Shown here: one piece after another, positions 1 through 12,134 of the stretch
Layout of the letters: each line of letters opens with the position of its first letter
How positions within the stretch are numbered: the stretch's first letter is position 1
From: Ustulina deusta
Lineage: Eukaryota; Ascomycota; Sordariomycetes; Xylariales; Xylariaceae
Direction of reading: 5' to 3'
Length of the DNA: 64,000 nt
NCBI GenBank assembly: GCA_023159155.1
Contig: JAJNNX010000004.1
Coordinates: 682,001 to 746,000 of the forward strand
Notes under the pieces: model-generated
What the model saw: the letters and a program-made list of their open reading frames with translations, nothing else
Database searches by the model: none
Told to the model about the DNA's origin: nothing
Made by a program: the position numbers and the translations under genes

Positions 1-3000
1 TAGCTATATTTTAAGTTATATTTAAATATATTTAAGTTTATTTTAGTTATATTTTAGTTATATTTAGTTATATTTTAGGTTTTATTTAGTTTTTGTTTAA
101 TTATATTATAGCTTTAATTAAAGCTATTTTAGCTATATTTATATCTTTTTTATAATAGTTATTTTTTAGTAAGCTTATTATTTATTTATTAGTAATAAAG
201 TTAATTAGTTTTTAATATTTAGTTTTATTTTTAATAAATAGTTATAAGCTATCTAATATATAAGTTTTTATTTTTATATATTTTTTTAGCTCTTTTATTT
301 TTTATTTTTTTTATTTTTTTTTAAATACTATAAAAAATAGGCTTTTTTATTTATATAAAAGTTTAGTGCTTTAAGATTTATTATTATTTAATAAAATATT
401 AAATATAAAAACAAGGTTTTTTTTTTTAAAGCTATAAAGCAAACTTTATAAGCATATTACTAATTAGCCTATTTTATAGCTTGGTGTTTTTTTTTAGTAA
501 TAATATATTAGACCTTAATTATATATATATATATTTTTTTTAAAGTACTATACTTTATATACTAAAAAAAATATATAATTAAAAATATTTTGCTAATTAA
601 TAATTAGCTATAAACTATTTTATATATATTATAGCTATAATATTAAATAATAGTTCTATTAGCTTAGATTATTTTATTAAATTGTTTAGTTTAGCTTTTT
701 TTTATTTTTTAAATTATTTTTTTAAAGCTACTAATAACTGCTTTATAGCCTAACTTAATAAATTTTTAGCTTTAAAAATAATATATTATATTATAAGTTA
801 TTATAAATCTAAGTTATACTTTAGCTATTATAACTTTTTTTTTATTTTTAGAACTATTATTATATTTAATCTTAATAAAAATGCTATACTAATAAATAAT
901 ATATTGCTTAATAAATCAAGCAATATTTTTAAAATTAGCTAATTAAAGTAGTATTGTTTTAAAATAAGCTAATATTTTATATCTAGCTTTAATAATTGCT
1001 TTAAACTTATTATTATTAGGTATAAATTAAATATTAAAAATTTAGCTTATAAATATATTTTTAGTTTTATTATAGCAATATTTTTTTTGGATCGCTTGTT
1101 CTATATTTACTAATATAACTTATAGCTTTTTAAAACATTTTTAATATTTTTATATAAGTTTTTTTAATAGTATTAAGTAGTAATTTTATAATATATAAAG
1201 TTTTAGTTTTAATATTTTAGTTATATATAAATTTTTTAAAAAAAATATTTTTAATTATTAAAATTATTAATATAACATTAAATCTAGTATAATAGTTTTG
1301 TTTTTTTTAAAAGCAATTTTTATAGATTCTTTTTTATATTACTATTATAAAACAATTAAGCAGACTTTTAGTAATAAGATATATTACTAGTTTTTATAAA
1401 TATATTAATTATTTTTGCTCTAGTTTAAAAAAAATAGTAGTATTTAAAGCAATTATTAGCTTAACTATTATAATATAAAATTAAAAATTAATAAAATTTT
1501 TTATATTTTTTTTATTAATTATCTAACTTATTTCATAGTTTTTTTAATTTATATAATAATCTGTTTATTACTATATATTTTTTTTTAAAAACATAATATA
1601 ATTTAAAATTAAACATTTTAATAAAAACAACTTATTAGGTTAGAACTATGCTAAATAATATAAAATATCTATTGTTTAACTAAATAATTAATACTTTTAT
1701 ATTTATTTTTAAATAAAATCTAATCTTATATAAATAGTTTTATAGTTAATAAAAAGCTTTAACAACCTTTAGGTACTTTTTTTTTATTATATTATAATTT
1801 AATTTAAGTTTTTTTTAAGTTCTTAACTTATATTTAGATAGATATATTTTATTTTTAATTAGTTAACAAAATATAGCACTTTATCTTTTTTTTAAAACAT
1901 TAATTTTTAGCTAGATTTTTTTAGCTTTATAATCTAAAGTAATTAAGTAAAAAGTAGTTATTAGAACTTATTATAGTATTATTATTGCTTATTATTAATT
2001 ATTTTTTTAAACAAACTTAATATTATACTAAAAAAATATAATTAATAAAAATATTATTATAATATATATTTTTACCTATATCTAATAATAACTATTTATT
2101 TTTAAAAAAGCTTTTATTTCTATAATATTACTATATACTATTTATTTTAAAATTTTAAATATTTTAGTTCTTATAAGTTTATAGTTATTAGTTCTATAAA
2201 AATATCTAACTAATATTACTGTTAGCTTATACTATTTGCTTTTAATACTGCTTGTAGTAGTACTTACTAATTTAAAATTTAGCAAAACTATATTAATATT
2301 TTTAATATATTTAAAAATAAATTATTATATATTAAAAGCAACTTTTTAATTATTATAACAAGTAATAGACTTTTTAATTTTTATATTATTAAAAAATAGT
2401 TTATATTTTTTAAATATAATATTATATAATATTTGGCTAACTATTTTAAAAAAATAAATTATTAAATTTATTATATTTTAAAAAAGTATTATTATTTATA
2501 AAATTCTAAGTAGTATAAAAAAAGCTATTAATGCTTAACTAAAAAAAAACAAAAATATTTAATTATATTTAAAAAAAAAGTTAATTATTAATAAGATTTT
2601 ATATATAATAAATTTTTTAGTAAATTTGTTATAGCTTTTTAGTAAAAAAATATTTTAAATTATAACTATGTTTAGTTTAGTAATAAAATTAATTAGTTTA
2701 AGCTTTTTATTTTTATTATTATTATAAACTATATATTTTAATATATACTATATTTTTTTTTAATATATTATTTATAAGTTAAGTTTTAAATATATTTAGT
2801 ACTTTTTTTTATAGTAATATAAAAATAAAAATTCTTTTTATTTGCTAAACTTTATATAGTATTATTTAGATTTTATATAGTAGTATAATTTTATTACATA
2901 TTTTTTTAATTTTGCTAAAATCTTAAGCTAGAGCTATTTTATATTTATATAGCACTTTAACTAAAAGCTTGTTTTTTTAATTAATAAATTCTAATATTTC

Positions 3001-3734
3001 TATACTTTTTTTAATTTTTTAAAAGCGTTTTTTAGTTAATCAAGTTCTTTTAGGTTATATAATAAAACGTAAATAAATATTTAAATAAATCTTTTTTTTT
3101 GGATGTTTTATTTGGTTTGCGCTAATTATATATTTTTATTAAAGCTTTTTTTTTTTAATTAATTAACCCTAGAAATATAGAACTATTATATGTTATGTTA
3201 TTAACTAGGTAGACTTTTTTTAATTTAAGCTTATATATTATAAATATTAAAAAAAAAAAAAAAATACTGTTTGTTTGGCCTTTAAGACTTTTGTTTTTTT
3301 TTTGCTTTTTTTATAGCTTTATAAATAATAGTTCTAAAAACTATTAAAAATTTATTATTTAATAAAGCATTTATAAAAAAAATATTATTATTTAGCTTTA
3401 GTATTTAATTTATATAGTTTATAAGTAGCTAATTAATATTATAAAAATATTTTTATATAATTTTATTATTTAGGTTTAGTGCTAAGTTAAAAGTTATTTT
3501 AATAATATATAGTAAAAATAAAATTTAAATATTAATTAAAAACTAATTATAACTATTAGTTTTTTATAGCTTTAATTGCTAATTTGTTATAGAGGCATAA
3601 TTAAATAAGCAAAGTTGCAGAAATAATAATATACGTATTACTAAGAGTAAATATAGCTATTAAAACTAAATTTTTAAAATAGAAAATATAATTTTTAATT
3701 TTTAAAAAATTTATTTCTAGAAACAAAAAAGCAA
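1..3734. repeat. AT-rich RIP-degraded DNA, no gene
   Basis: Almost pure A/T sequence with few C or G residues and stops in every frame. The plus strand is strikingly T-rich with TA-rich words, as expected after heavy C-to-T mutation of repeats by RIP. I found no readable protein motif, LTR pair or terminal inverted repeat. Short less-eroded islands remain near 1088-1110 and 3100-3130. It is probably the remains of one or more transposons, possibly coded on the minus strand, but the family cannot be named from the sequence. Confidence 0.75.
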
Positions 3735-3739
3735 CTATT

Positions 3740-3979
3740 TATAACGGTCAGTACAGTCTTAGCAAAACCTATAAGAACTCCAGACCCACAAGGCAATAAA
3801 ATAAAAAGTCTACGTACAAACCAGCCCATACCTCTACAGCCACACATACAAAGTCCATATCTACCTATTTTATAAACTCTAACTTCTTTCCTTCCTCCTT
3901 CTTTTTTTTTTTAGCTTAGAGTTTTTATCTATAATATTAATAAACTAGCTATAAAAACTTTATTTAACTAAACGTAGCA
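3740..3979 (+). repeat. 5' LTR of the chromovirus
   Basis: It aligns base for base, without gaps, to 9657-9896. It starts TATAACGG and ends GTAGCA. The target duplication CTATT sits immediately outside. Compared with the 3' copy it keeps many C residues that became T there, while several of its G residues have become A, so the two LTRs were mutated independently. Confidence 0.93.
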
Positions 3980-4162
3980 CTACTCTAAGCTTACTAATTA
4001 TTTGCTAATAAGCATTTAATAAAATATATATTTTTTATTTTGCTATAGTTAGCAAAACATAAATAAATTTCCTTTTTTTAGTTATATGCCTAATACTAAA
4101 AATTATATATCTTATAATACAAACTTAACCTTAATACAACTATAATAAAACCTTCGACCCTT

Positions 4163-5620
4163 ATGCCACCCAAAGACAAACAACCTATAAAAAACCTAAC
4201 CTTAAACACCCCAATTCTACCCCGGGCACTTAAACAATCAGAACAACTTTAGTCACAAAGTATAACTAGCCTATTACTTTTAAATAATCCTAAAATCTTT
4301 ACCTCTATAAAAAAAAAAGAATATTTTGCACTAAACTTTTTTACAAATACTCTAAATAAACTAATATTTAAAAAAAAAAACAAAGCATTAAAATATAAAA
4401 AAAACAAAAAATTAAAACTTAAAAAAAACAAAAAATTAAGATCTAAAAAAGCAAAATTTGAACTAAAGCTAAAATAACCTAATATAAGTAACATATTTAA
4501 AAATATAACAGAAAATATCGGAGCTATACAAGCTTATAATCTTATATTAGTTCTAGTAGAACTTCTCTAATAATTAAAAAAAATAAAGCGCTAATCCTTT
4601 GCTACGCTTACCCTAGCGCTTTTAAAAAACTATTACAATTTAACTATAAAAAATATATTTAGAAATACTAACTTTAAACCTTCTAGCTTTGCTACTTTGC
4701 CTATTTTTCAACTTATTAGTTTACTTATAACTGCTTTAAACCCTTTTTATACCAAAAAAGCTAAAATATAAAAAATTAATCCTAGCAAGTTTGTAAAAAA
4801 CAAAAACCTATTTAATAACTAGGTTTATAAACTAATAGAAAAATTAAACAAAAATATTACTATTTTCCGAACTAAAAATAGCTAACTTTAATATATTATA
4901 AGCCAATTAAAAAAATATACCAAAAAATCTATAAAAATACGCTTCTATTTAACTAAAAAACTATTTAATAATATTATAAAAATAATCCAAACTTTATTAA
5001 TAGCTTACTATAATTCTAACTAAACAGCTACTACTTATAAAACATTTAGAACCTATATATATAAAGCAAATAAAAATATTAATAAGTTTATTTTTATATT
5101 TAATAGCTTAGCCTAAAAGTATTAACTTATAGAATTATAATAAAAATATAAACTATAAAACCATTTTTATATAAACTTAAAAAAAAACTTATATAAAGCT
5201 TTTATAAATCTAAACATTTTTTATAAATTATTTACTAATAAAGTTATTAAATTAATATATAATACTAAACAAGCTTATAAAAATTGCTAGCAAACTAAAC
5301 CTACAAACTTAACTAAAAAAAAATCAAACTTAAGTAATTAAGCTTTTAGTAAACCTAACTACTAACCTTTAGCAAACCTTAAAAGTTTTAAAATATCTAC
5401 TTTAAAACAATTAAAATAGGCCTTAACTACAAAAAAAAAAAAAGCCCATTAGAATAATAAAACCTGCTTTATTTATAATAAAAAAAGGCATATATTAATT
5501 AACTGCCCTAACTAAAAACCCAAAGTTTCGGATGTTTAGCCAGCAAAAAAAACATTTAACAAAAATAGCTTAAATAGTTTATCTAACTTAAAAAACAAGT
5601 AGAACTAATAGAAATTTTTT
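4163..5620 (+). pseudogene. gag remnant with CCHC zinc knuckle
   Basis: A plausible Gag start is the ATG at 4163 (MPPKDKQPIKNLTL). It is in the same frame as a degraded retroviral zinc knuckle at 5465-5506. That knuckle reads CFIYNKKRHILINC and fits CX2CX4HX4C if the fourth residue was Cys (TGT to TAT) and a Gly codon GGG became AGG. Many TAA/TAG codons interrupt the frame. Gag packages the element RNA and the knuckle binds nucleic acid. The 3' limit is approximate, because the frame must end before the protease, which is in another frame. Confidence 0.7.
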
Positions 5621-5699
5621 TATTAGTTCTTTTACCCACCTTAACTAAAATATATAACTAAAACAAATCAATTATTTTTAAAATATTTACTAAGTTATA

Positions 5700-8600
5700 A
5701 ATCAATAGTATTAAAATAAAAACTTTAGCTTTATATAATACTAGAGCTTATACCTTTTTAATAATTAGCCGTAAATTTGTATAACAAGTCAAACAACAGC
5801 TAAAAATAGAAATAGTCTATTTAGCAAAATTTCAAAAATTCCGCAACTACTATAGCAAGGTAATTAGTAAAATCTACAAATATTTAATATATATAATAAA
5901 AATTAATAATTAATAATTCAAAAATTAAACGTTTTAAATTATTAACTTTAGTTATAATATTATTATTAGTATTAAATAGTTAGCAAAACAAAATATTCTA
6001 ATAAAAACTTAAAAACAATAATTAATCTAGCTAAATAATTTATTTCTATTAGCTTAGTTCTTTCCTATAATTATAGTTGAACTACTTAACTACAAATAAT
6101 AAATTATAGACCTAGAAATATAAAAAAATACCAACTAATATAATTAAGCATTAAAAAAATATTATTAAATATTAAAATAACTTTTTAGAACTAAAATAAT
6201 TATTCCAAATATAACTAAGACTAAAAAAATATAAAAAAAACCTAGAACTTTTAAACCTAAAATAAAAAAAGTCTATATAGTAACTTCTAAAAAAAAAAAA
6301 AACCAAACTACTATTAAGAAAATTCTGCAAAACTTTTAGAACTACCCTTACTAGAACAAGTAGAAATAATTAACTAAAAAAACTTTATAGGAACCTATTA
6401 TAATTAAGTTTATAATAACCAAAAATAATAATACTAAATTACTTAAAAAAAACTCAAAAATAATTAGTATTTTATAAAAAAAATAAACTTAAATCAACCA
6501 AGTAGTACTATAAAAGACTTTTAATAATAAACCTATCCTATTTCTAAAAAAAAAAAACCTTAAATATATAAAATTAATATAAAATCTTTTACTTTTTTAA
6601 CTATTATACCTAGAAGGGTTTTTTTTAAAAAAAAAATTTAAAACTTTGCTACTATTATAACTAGAGTTCAATATAGTACTAGAACCTAATAGTAAAAAAT
6701 ATGCTTTAGGACCCTACTAATATTAAACACTTATATAGTTTATTCCTTTCGAAAAAGAGTTTATAAACAAACTACTAACTATAGACTTTATTAAACAAAA
6801 TATAAACTTAAATACTATATTTATTTTATTTATACTTAAACCTAGGTTAACCAAACATAGATTTATGATTAATTACTAATAAAAAAATATATATTTAAAA
6901 AATAAAATTATACCAGCTCTAAATATTAGCAGTACTATATTTAATTATTGCAATATAACCTGTTTTATAAAACTAAATATTATTAAAGCTTTTTATTAAT
7001 TACTACTAACCTTAGAATTATACTACTTTATTTTTTTCTAAACCTATAAAGGAATATTTTAATAAAAAGTCTTACTATTTGGTTTAAAAATAGGACCTAT
7101 ATAATAGCAAGCTTTTATTAACATATAAATCTAAAAACTTCTAAATAAATTTGCAAGCGTTTACGCAAATAATATTCTAATTTATTTTAAAACTAAAAAA
7201 TAGTACTAGACCTATTATAAAAAAATAATCTATTATTTATATTAAACTAAATACTAAAAAAATATTAAAAAGTTTTGTTTTAATACGCCTATTATTAATT
7301 ACTTAAGAATAGTTATAAAAGCTAGAATAAAAATTAAAATTAACTCTACTAAGATCTAAACAATTCTAAATTAGAACTTTAATAATTTTAAGAGTACTAA
7401 ATCAATTTGGTTGTTTTTTAAGCTTTATAACTATATTTGCATATTTATTTACTATACTAATAAAATAGCTGCTTTTTTAAATTAATTACTAAAAAAAAAT
7501 AAGCTATTTATAATAGGACTAGAACAAAAACAAATTTTCGAACATATAAAACTATTAGTATATAAAGCCCTAGTTCTAGCTTTTTTTAGGCCCGGCTAAC
7601 TAATATAAGTAAAAACAAATACTTTATATAATATAACAAAAAAAATTATCTAGCAATAATAAGAAAATATAACCTAAAAACTTATAAAATATTTTTCTAA
7701 AATAATAATACTAATTAAGCAAACCTACCTAATTTAAGACCGGGAACTTTTAGTAATAATATAGACTTTAGAATACTACTACTTAAAACTTCTAAGAACT
7801 AAATTCTTTATAGTAACTAATTATTAAGCTTTATTATACTTTTTAAATAAATAGATTTTATTAATATAATAAATCCGCTAGGCTAACTTTTTATTAAACT
7901 TTAATATTATTTTTTAGTACTAACTAAAACAAAAAAACATAATAACTAATATTTTATTAAAAAAAATAATAAAGCTTTTTATAATAAAAGCTAGAAAAGC
8001 TAAAAAAAAAACAATAGTACTAGTCCTTTCTAATAAAATATTAAATCCTATATTAATTATAGACATTTTGCCTAATACTTCCCGAAAAGCTAACCTAATA
8101 AACCTAATTAAATAAAAGAACTAACTATAAAAACTAGAAAATAAAAACAAAAAGCTATATATACTTAAAATTACCTTAAATAGAACTATCTTTTTTTATA
8201 TAGCTTTAATTTAAAAAGTTTATATGCTTCTAATTATTATATACTAAAGCTAATATAAAACAATCAAAATATTAAAACAAGAATACTACTAGCCTTACTT
8301 AAGACATAATTATAAATAGTATATATATAATTGCTATAACTACAAAAAAAATAAAATACTACAAAACAAAACTTTTAGTTTTTTTTATTTATTATTTATA
8401 CTATTTATAGTATAGCAACACATAGTAGTAGATAGTAAAAATATATTATCTAACTAATGGGGTTATAACTATATATAAATATTTATAAACAAGTTTAGCC
8501 GTTTAATCGCAACTTTACCTAATAAAAAAACTAATACTACAAAGTTACTAACTATACAATACTACAAAAGTTTATATAAATTTTTAGATATACTAAATAT

Positions 8601-9470
8601 ATAAATATTAGATAATATAGAACTATTTATTTCTAAGTTTATAGTAATAATTAATAATTTTATAAGTATTAAGCACTATTTTAATAGTACTTATTATCTT
8701 TAAACCTAAAAAACAATAAAATTAACTAATTAGGAACTAGATTAATAATTCTATTTCTATATTAATAAATACTAAAACAACTAGAATATTTATTTTTTTG
8801 CTTTAAACTTTATATATAATTCTTTATAATATTTATTAATTAATACATTACTACTAAAAGTAGCAATAAGAATAAATATACAAAACTTTTTAATAGTAGA
8901 CCTTAGTAAGGCAATTATAAATTCTAACACTAAACAATAAGCACTTAAGTTAATCCATTAAACCTAAAACGTTTAAAAAATAGTATACAAAGCTGCAACT
9001 TTTGCATAAAAACAATATAAGCTATAAACTAATAAAAAAAAATATCTAATAAATTTTAAAATAAAAAACAAAATCTTTTTAAAAAAGAAAGGTTTTATAA
9101 CGCAAGTACTAACTACTAAATTAGACTTATAATTAGTTAGCCCCTTTGAAATCCTAAAAAAACAAAAATTTAGCTATATTTTTGATTTGCCTAACTTTTA
9201 TACAATAAAGAACTTATTCTATGCTAACCAACTGCAAAAAGCAAGCAATAACCTTTTATTTTAGCAAATTTAGTTACTACCCCTAGCTAAAAATATTAAT
9301 AACAAAGCAGAATTTAAAATCAAACAAGTTAAACAATTAAAAATATATAAAAAAAACAAAAAACTGCAATACTAGGTTGCTTAAAAAAGCTGTAATCCTA
9401 ATAATACCTAGTATATAGCTTAGAATTTTAAAAACATACTAGTTAAGCTTGACTAATTCTATAAAATTTA
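5700..9470 (+). pseudogene. pol remnant: protease, RT, integrase, chromodomain
   Basis: All signatures fall in one frame, which is -1 relative to gag. Protease: LYNTRA at 5731-5748, matching the aspartic protease DTGA with Asp to Asn and Gly to Arg by G-to-A. Reverse transcriptase: SVYANNILIY at 7156-7185, the catalytic YADD box with both Asp codons changed to Asn. Integrase: CYNY at 8332-8343, where the HHCC finger CX2C would be; a DDE-core stretch at 8611-8640; and a short motif at 8692-8740 resembling the HPQT..TNQ stretch downstream of the catalytic core. Chromodomain: 9310-9462, beginning EFKIKQVKQL, with Trp and Gln codons turned into stops. The boundaries are those of recognisable motifs. 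RNase H should lie between RT and integrase but was not resolved. Confidence 0.85.
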
Positions 9471-9644
9471 TAAAAAAGCTTCCGGACCCCTTATAAGATT
9501 ATAAAAATAGATACGTGCAGTAGTAGCTAACAAATTTGCAAGCAATTATAAAAATAATAATAAAGCAGTACGCTATAAAAAGGCTATATAAATTTGCTGT
9601 TATTAGTAATTTTAAATTAAAACTATATTTAAACTTTTGGTTTT

Positions 9645-9656
9645 GGAAAAAGGTAG
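9645..9656 (+). other. polypurine tract of the chromovirus
   Basis: GGAAAAAGGTAG lies directly against the first base of the 3' LTR. That is the position and composition expected of the plus-strand primer used in LTR-retrotransposon reverse transcription. It is unusually G-rich for this isochore. Confidence 0.7.
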
Positions 9657-9896
9657 TATAACAGTTAGTACAATTTTAGTAAAACTTATAAAAACTCTAG
9701 ACCTATAAGGCGATAAAATAAAAAATCTATGTACGGACTAGCCTATATTTCTATAGCTATATATATAGAGTCTATATCTACCTACCCTATAAAATTTAAC
9801 TTTTTTCCTTTCTTTTTCTTTTTTTTTTTAGCTTAGAGTTTTTGTCTATAGTATTAATAAACTAGCTGTAGAAGCTTTACTTGACTAAGCGTGGCA
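9657..9896 (+). repeat. 3' LTR of the chromovirus
   Basis: 240 bp, collinear with 3740-3979. It ends GTGGCA followed by the target duplication CTATT at 9897-9901. It is more C-to-T mutated than the 5' LTR in its first half, but keeps G residues lost from the 5' copy, for example GCGTGG against ACGTAG near the end. Confidence 0.93.
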
Positions 9897-9901
9897 CTAT
9901 T

Positions 9902-10270
9902 TCTTTATTTAAAACTATATATATAAAAATAGCCTATATATATTTTCTAGCAATCTATACTAGCTAAATAATAATTTTTTTATATAATTATAAAAATATT
10001 TTTAGTTATTTAAGTATTAATTATAAAAAATTAGTTATTTTTAATATAACTTTTTACTAAAATATATAATTAAGCGTTAGTATTAAAAAGTCTAATAATT
10101 AGTAAGCTTTTTAATAATTTTTTAATTTTTACTATAATTTTAAGTATAGTTTTTATATAATTTCTTATGTTTTATAAAAATATATTTGTTTAAAAAGTTT
10201 TATAGATCTTTTCTATAGATTTTTATAGTATTATATATATATTATTAATTTTTAAAATAAATATATCTAG
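9902..10270. other. AT-rich spacer between two transposons
   Basis: A/T-rich sequence without a readable motif, between the LTR element and the TA-flanked DNA transposon. I see nothing else in it. Confidence 0.6.
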
Positions 10271-10272
10271 TA

Positions 10273-10334
10273 ACATAGGACACAAGCTAATTGCTAACAC
10301 AAGTCAATTGCCAACTTTTTTGCACTTTTGTACG
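10273..10334 (+). repeat. left terminal inverted repeat of the TA-flanked element
   Basis: Starts ACATAGGACACAAGC and pairs with 12071-12132 in reverse complement. It is preceded by TA. The third base A against G in the other arm is a RIP-type difference. Confidence 0.82.
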
Positions 10335-12070
10335 CTTTTTTTTTAATTACTATTTTTATAACTAACAATAATAGCACTTTTTTAAAACAAAGCAGATTTG
10401 CAGCTTATATTAGAAGCTTTTAATCGCAACAAAAAATTAATTGTTAATTGTATAGCACAAATCTATAATATTTTTTATATAACTTTTTACAATTAGCAAG
10501 CCAGCAAACAAACTTAACAAATATTTATTATATAACGTTAAAAATTAACTAAACTTAAAAAAAATATTATTATATAATATATTATAAATTTAGTTTTGTA
10601 ATTCTTTCTGTTTTGGATAAGTAGTATTAAAAATATAACTAATTAATTGCTACACAAACATAATACGCTTAAGGTTAACGTTAACTAGGCTTTAAATTTT
10701 GTATAATAATATTTTATGTTTAAAATATATTTTAATTAAAAAATTAATTATTAGTAAATCTTTTGCAAAAATCCTGTTATATATAATAAATAGTTTAAGT
10801 TTATATAAAATATAATAACTAAATATAATATTTTAAAAAAAAATATTTATAACTTTAATAAAATAAGTTTTATAATAGGCCGAATCTTGTCTGAAATAGT
10901 TATAACAATATCTAACCGGCACAAACAACTAAAAGCTATTTAGCTAAACAATTATAAATAGTTAACTATTATTTAAAATATTAGTTTGTATAGCTATATA
11001 ATTCTGCTATATATTATTTTAGCAAATAAAACTTACTTTTTGTCTTAGTATGCTAATAGCTAACTATTATATAACTAGAGAATTATAGTTATAAAAAATA
11101 GCTAAACAATAAATAAACAAAGTCTAGATTAGATTAATTATTTTAATTTATATATAGCTAGTTATATAAAAAATATTTATTGTTTATTAATCTTTAATAG
11201 CTATAAAAGCTATTATTTAATTAATTTCGAACTATATTATAAAAACTATAATATTATTATTTTTTATATGCTTGTTTATTTATTGTACTAACTTTAACTT
11301 TTTAATATTGGTTGTTTTGGCTTATTAAAACGTTCGTATATAAAAAAAATTAATAATTTAATATAAATATATATTACTTATATTATTAAAAAAGATTTTT
11401 TTGTTATGTTTTATAAAATATATAAAGCTTTTATAATAAAATCTAATATTTAAAAAAGTTTTAGAAGTACTAGATTAGTGCTATACAATCTAAAACATGT
11501 ATTTTTTTAGCTCGAAGTCCAATTGCTAACTAAAACATCTCTTAGATTATTTAACGGACCTTTAGTTCTTTAGCAATTAAAAATTCTATATAATACAACT
11601 AATATATAATTATAAACTAAATATATTAAAAATAAAGTTATATAATATTAAAGTAGCTTGCTAAGTGCTATTTTAAATACTATTAATTATATTATAAAAA
11701 GTACAACGCTGCTTATATATAAGGTTGTATTATTAGAAAGAAAGGTTATTAAACTTTATATAACAAATAAAATGTTTAGCTAACGCTGCTATATAAAAAA
11801 AAAACATATATAGAATAAAAAATTATTTATTGTATAAAAAGAACAAGATTTTAAAACCGAACGGGCTATTAAAGAGCAAATAATAAAAAAAGTGCAATAA
11901 AGTAGTTGTTGTACAAAAAGGGGTATATTGCATGTATAATAATATAAAACATATAGCAAGCCTAAGTATAACTTGCGTACTTGTTAAAATGCTATAGAAA
12001 CATCTAGCAACAATATTTCCGATTAGATCTAATTGATTTTTTGTGTTATAGTTGAATTATTTGACTTGTA

Positions 12071-12132
12071 CGTACGAAGGTGCAAAAAAGTTGGCAATTG
12101 ACTTATGTTAGCAATTAGCTTGTGTCCTACGT
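12071..12132 (-). repeat. right terminal inverted repeat of the TA-flanked element
   Basis: The reverse complement starts ACGTAGGACACAAGC and matches the left end over about 60 bp. It is followed by TA at 12133-12134. Confidence 0.82.
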
Positions 12133-12134
12133 TA

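Larger units (their letters stand above)
3740..9896 (+). mobile_element. RIP-inactivated Ty3/gypsy chromovirus LTR retrotransposon
   Basis: A full-length 6157-bp element. Two LTRs of exactly 240 bp (3740-3979 and 9657-9896) are flanked by the direct repeat CTATT (3735-3739 and 9897-9901), the expected 5-bp target duplication. LTR ends are TA..CA, where TA is most simply a RIP-altered TG. A polypurine tract (9645-9656) precedes the 3' LTR. The domain order is gag zinc knuckle, protease, reverse transcriptase, integrase, chromodomain, which defines a chromovirus. The protease, RT, integrase and chromodomain signatures all lie in one frame although riddled with stops, so damage is by substitution rather than indels. 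LTR differences are nearly all transitions, with one apparent C/A difference. No ORF survives, so it is non-autonomous and dead. Confidence 0.93.
10273..12132. mobile_element. Tc1/mariner-pogo (Fot1-like) DNA transposon, RIP-degraded
   Basis: A 1860-bp element bounded by a long terminal inverted repeat. The left end (10273-10334) and the reverse complement of the right end (about 12071-12132) share some 60 bp, beginning AC(A/G)TAGGACACAAGCTAATT and differing mostly by transitions. A TA dinucleotide flanks each end (10271-10272 and 12133-12134), the Tc1/mariner target duplication. Length is close to the roughly 1.9 kb of fungal Fot1/pogo elements. No intact transposase ORF remains. A basic reading on the plus strand at about 11860-12000 could be the transposase C-terminus, but this is weak. 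Family assignment rests on the TA duplication, TIR and size. Confidence 0.8.

Noticed and set aside
4249..4494. Minus-strand 81-codon ORF in the AT region
   Set aside because: A Phe/Leu-only low-complexity reading antisense to the gag remnant; an artefact of A-rich DNA.
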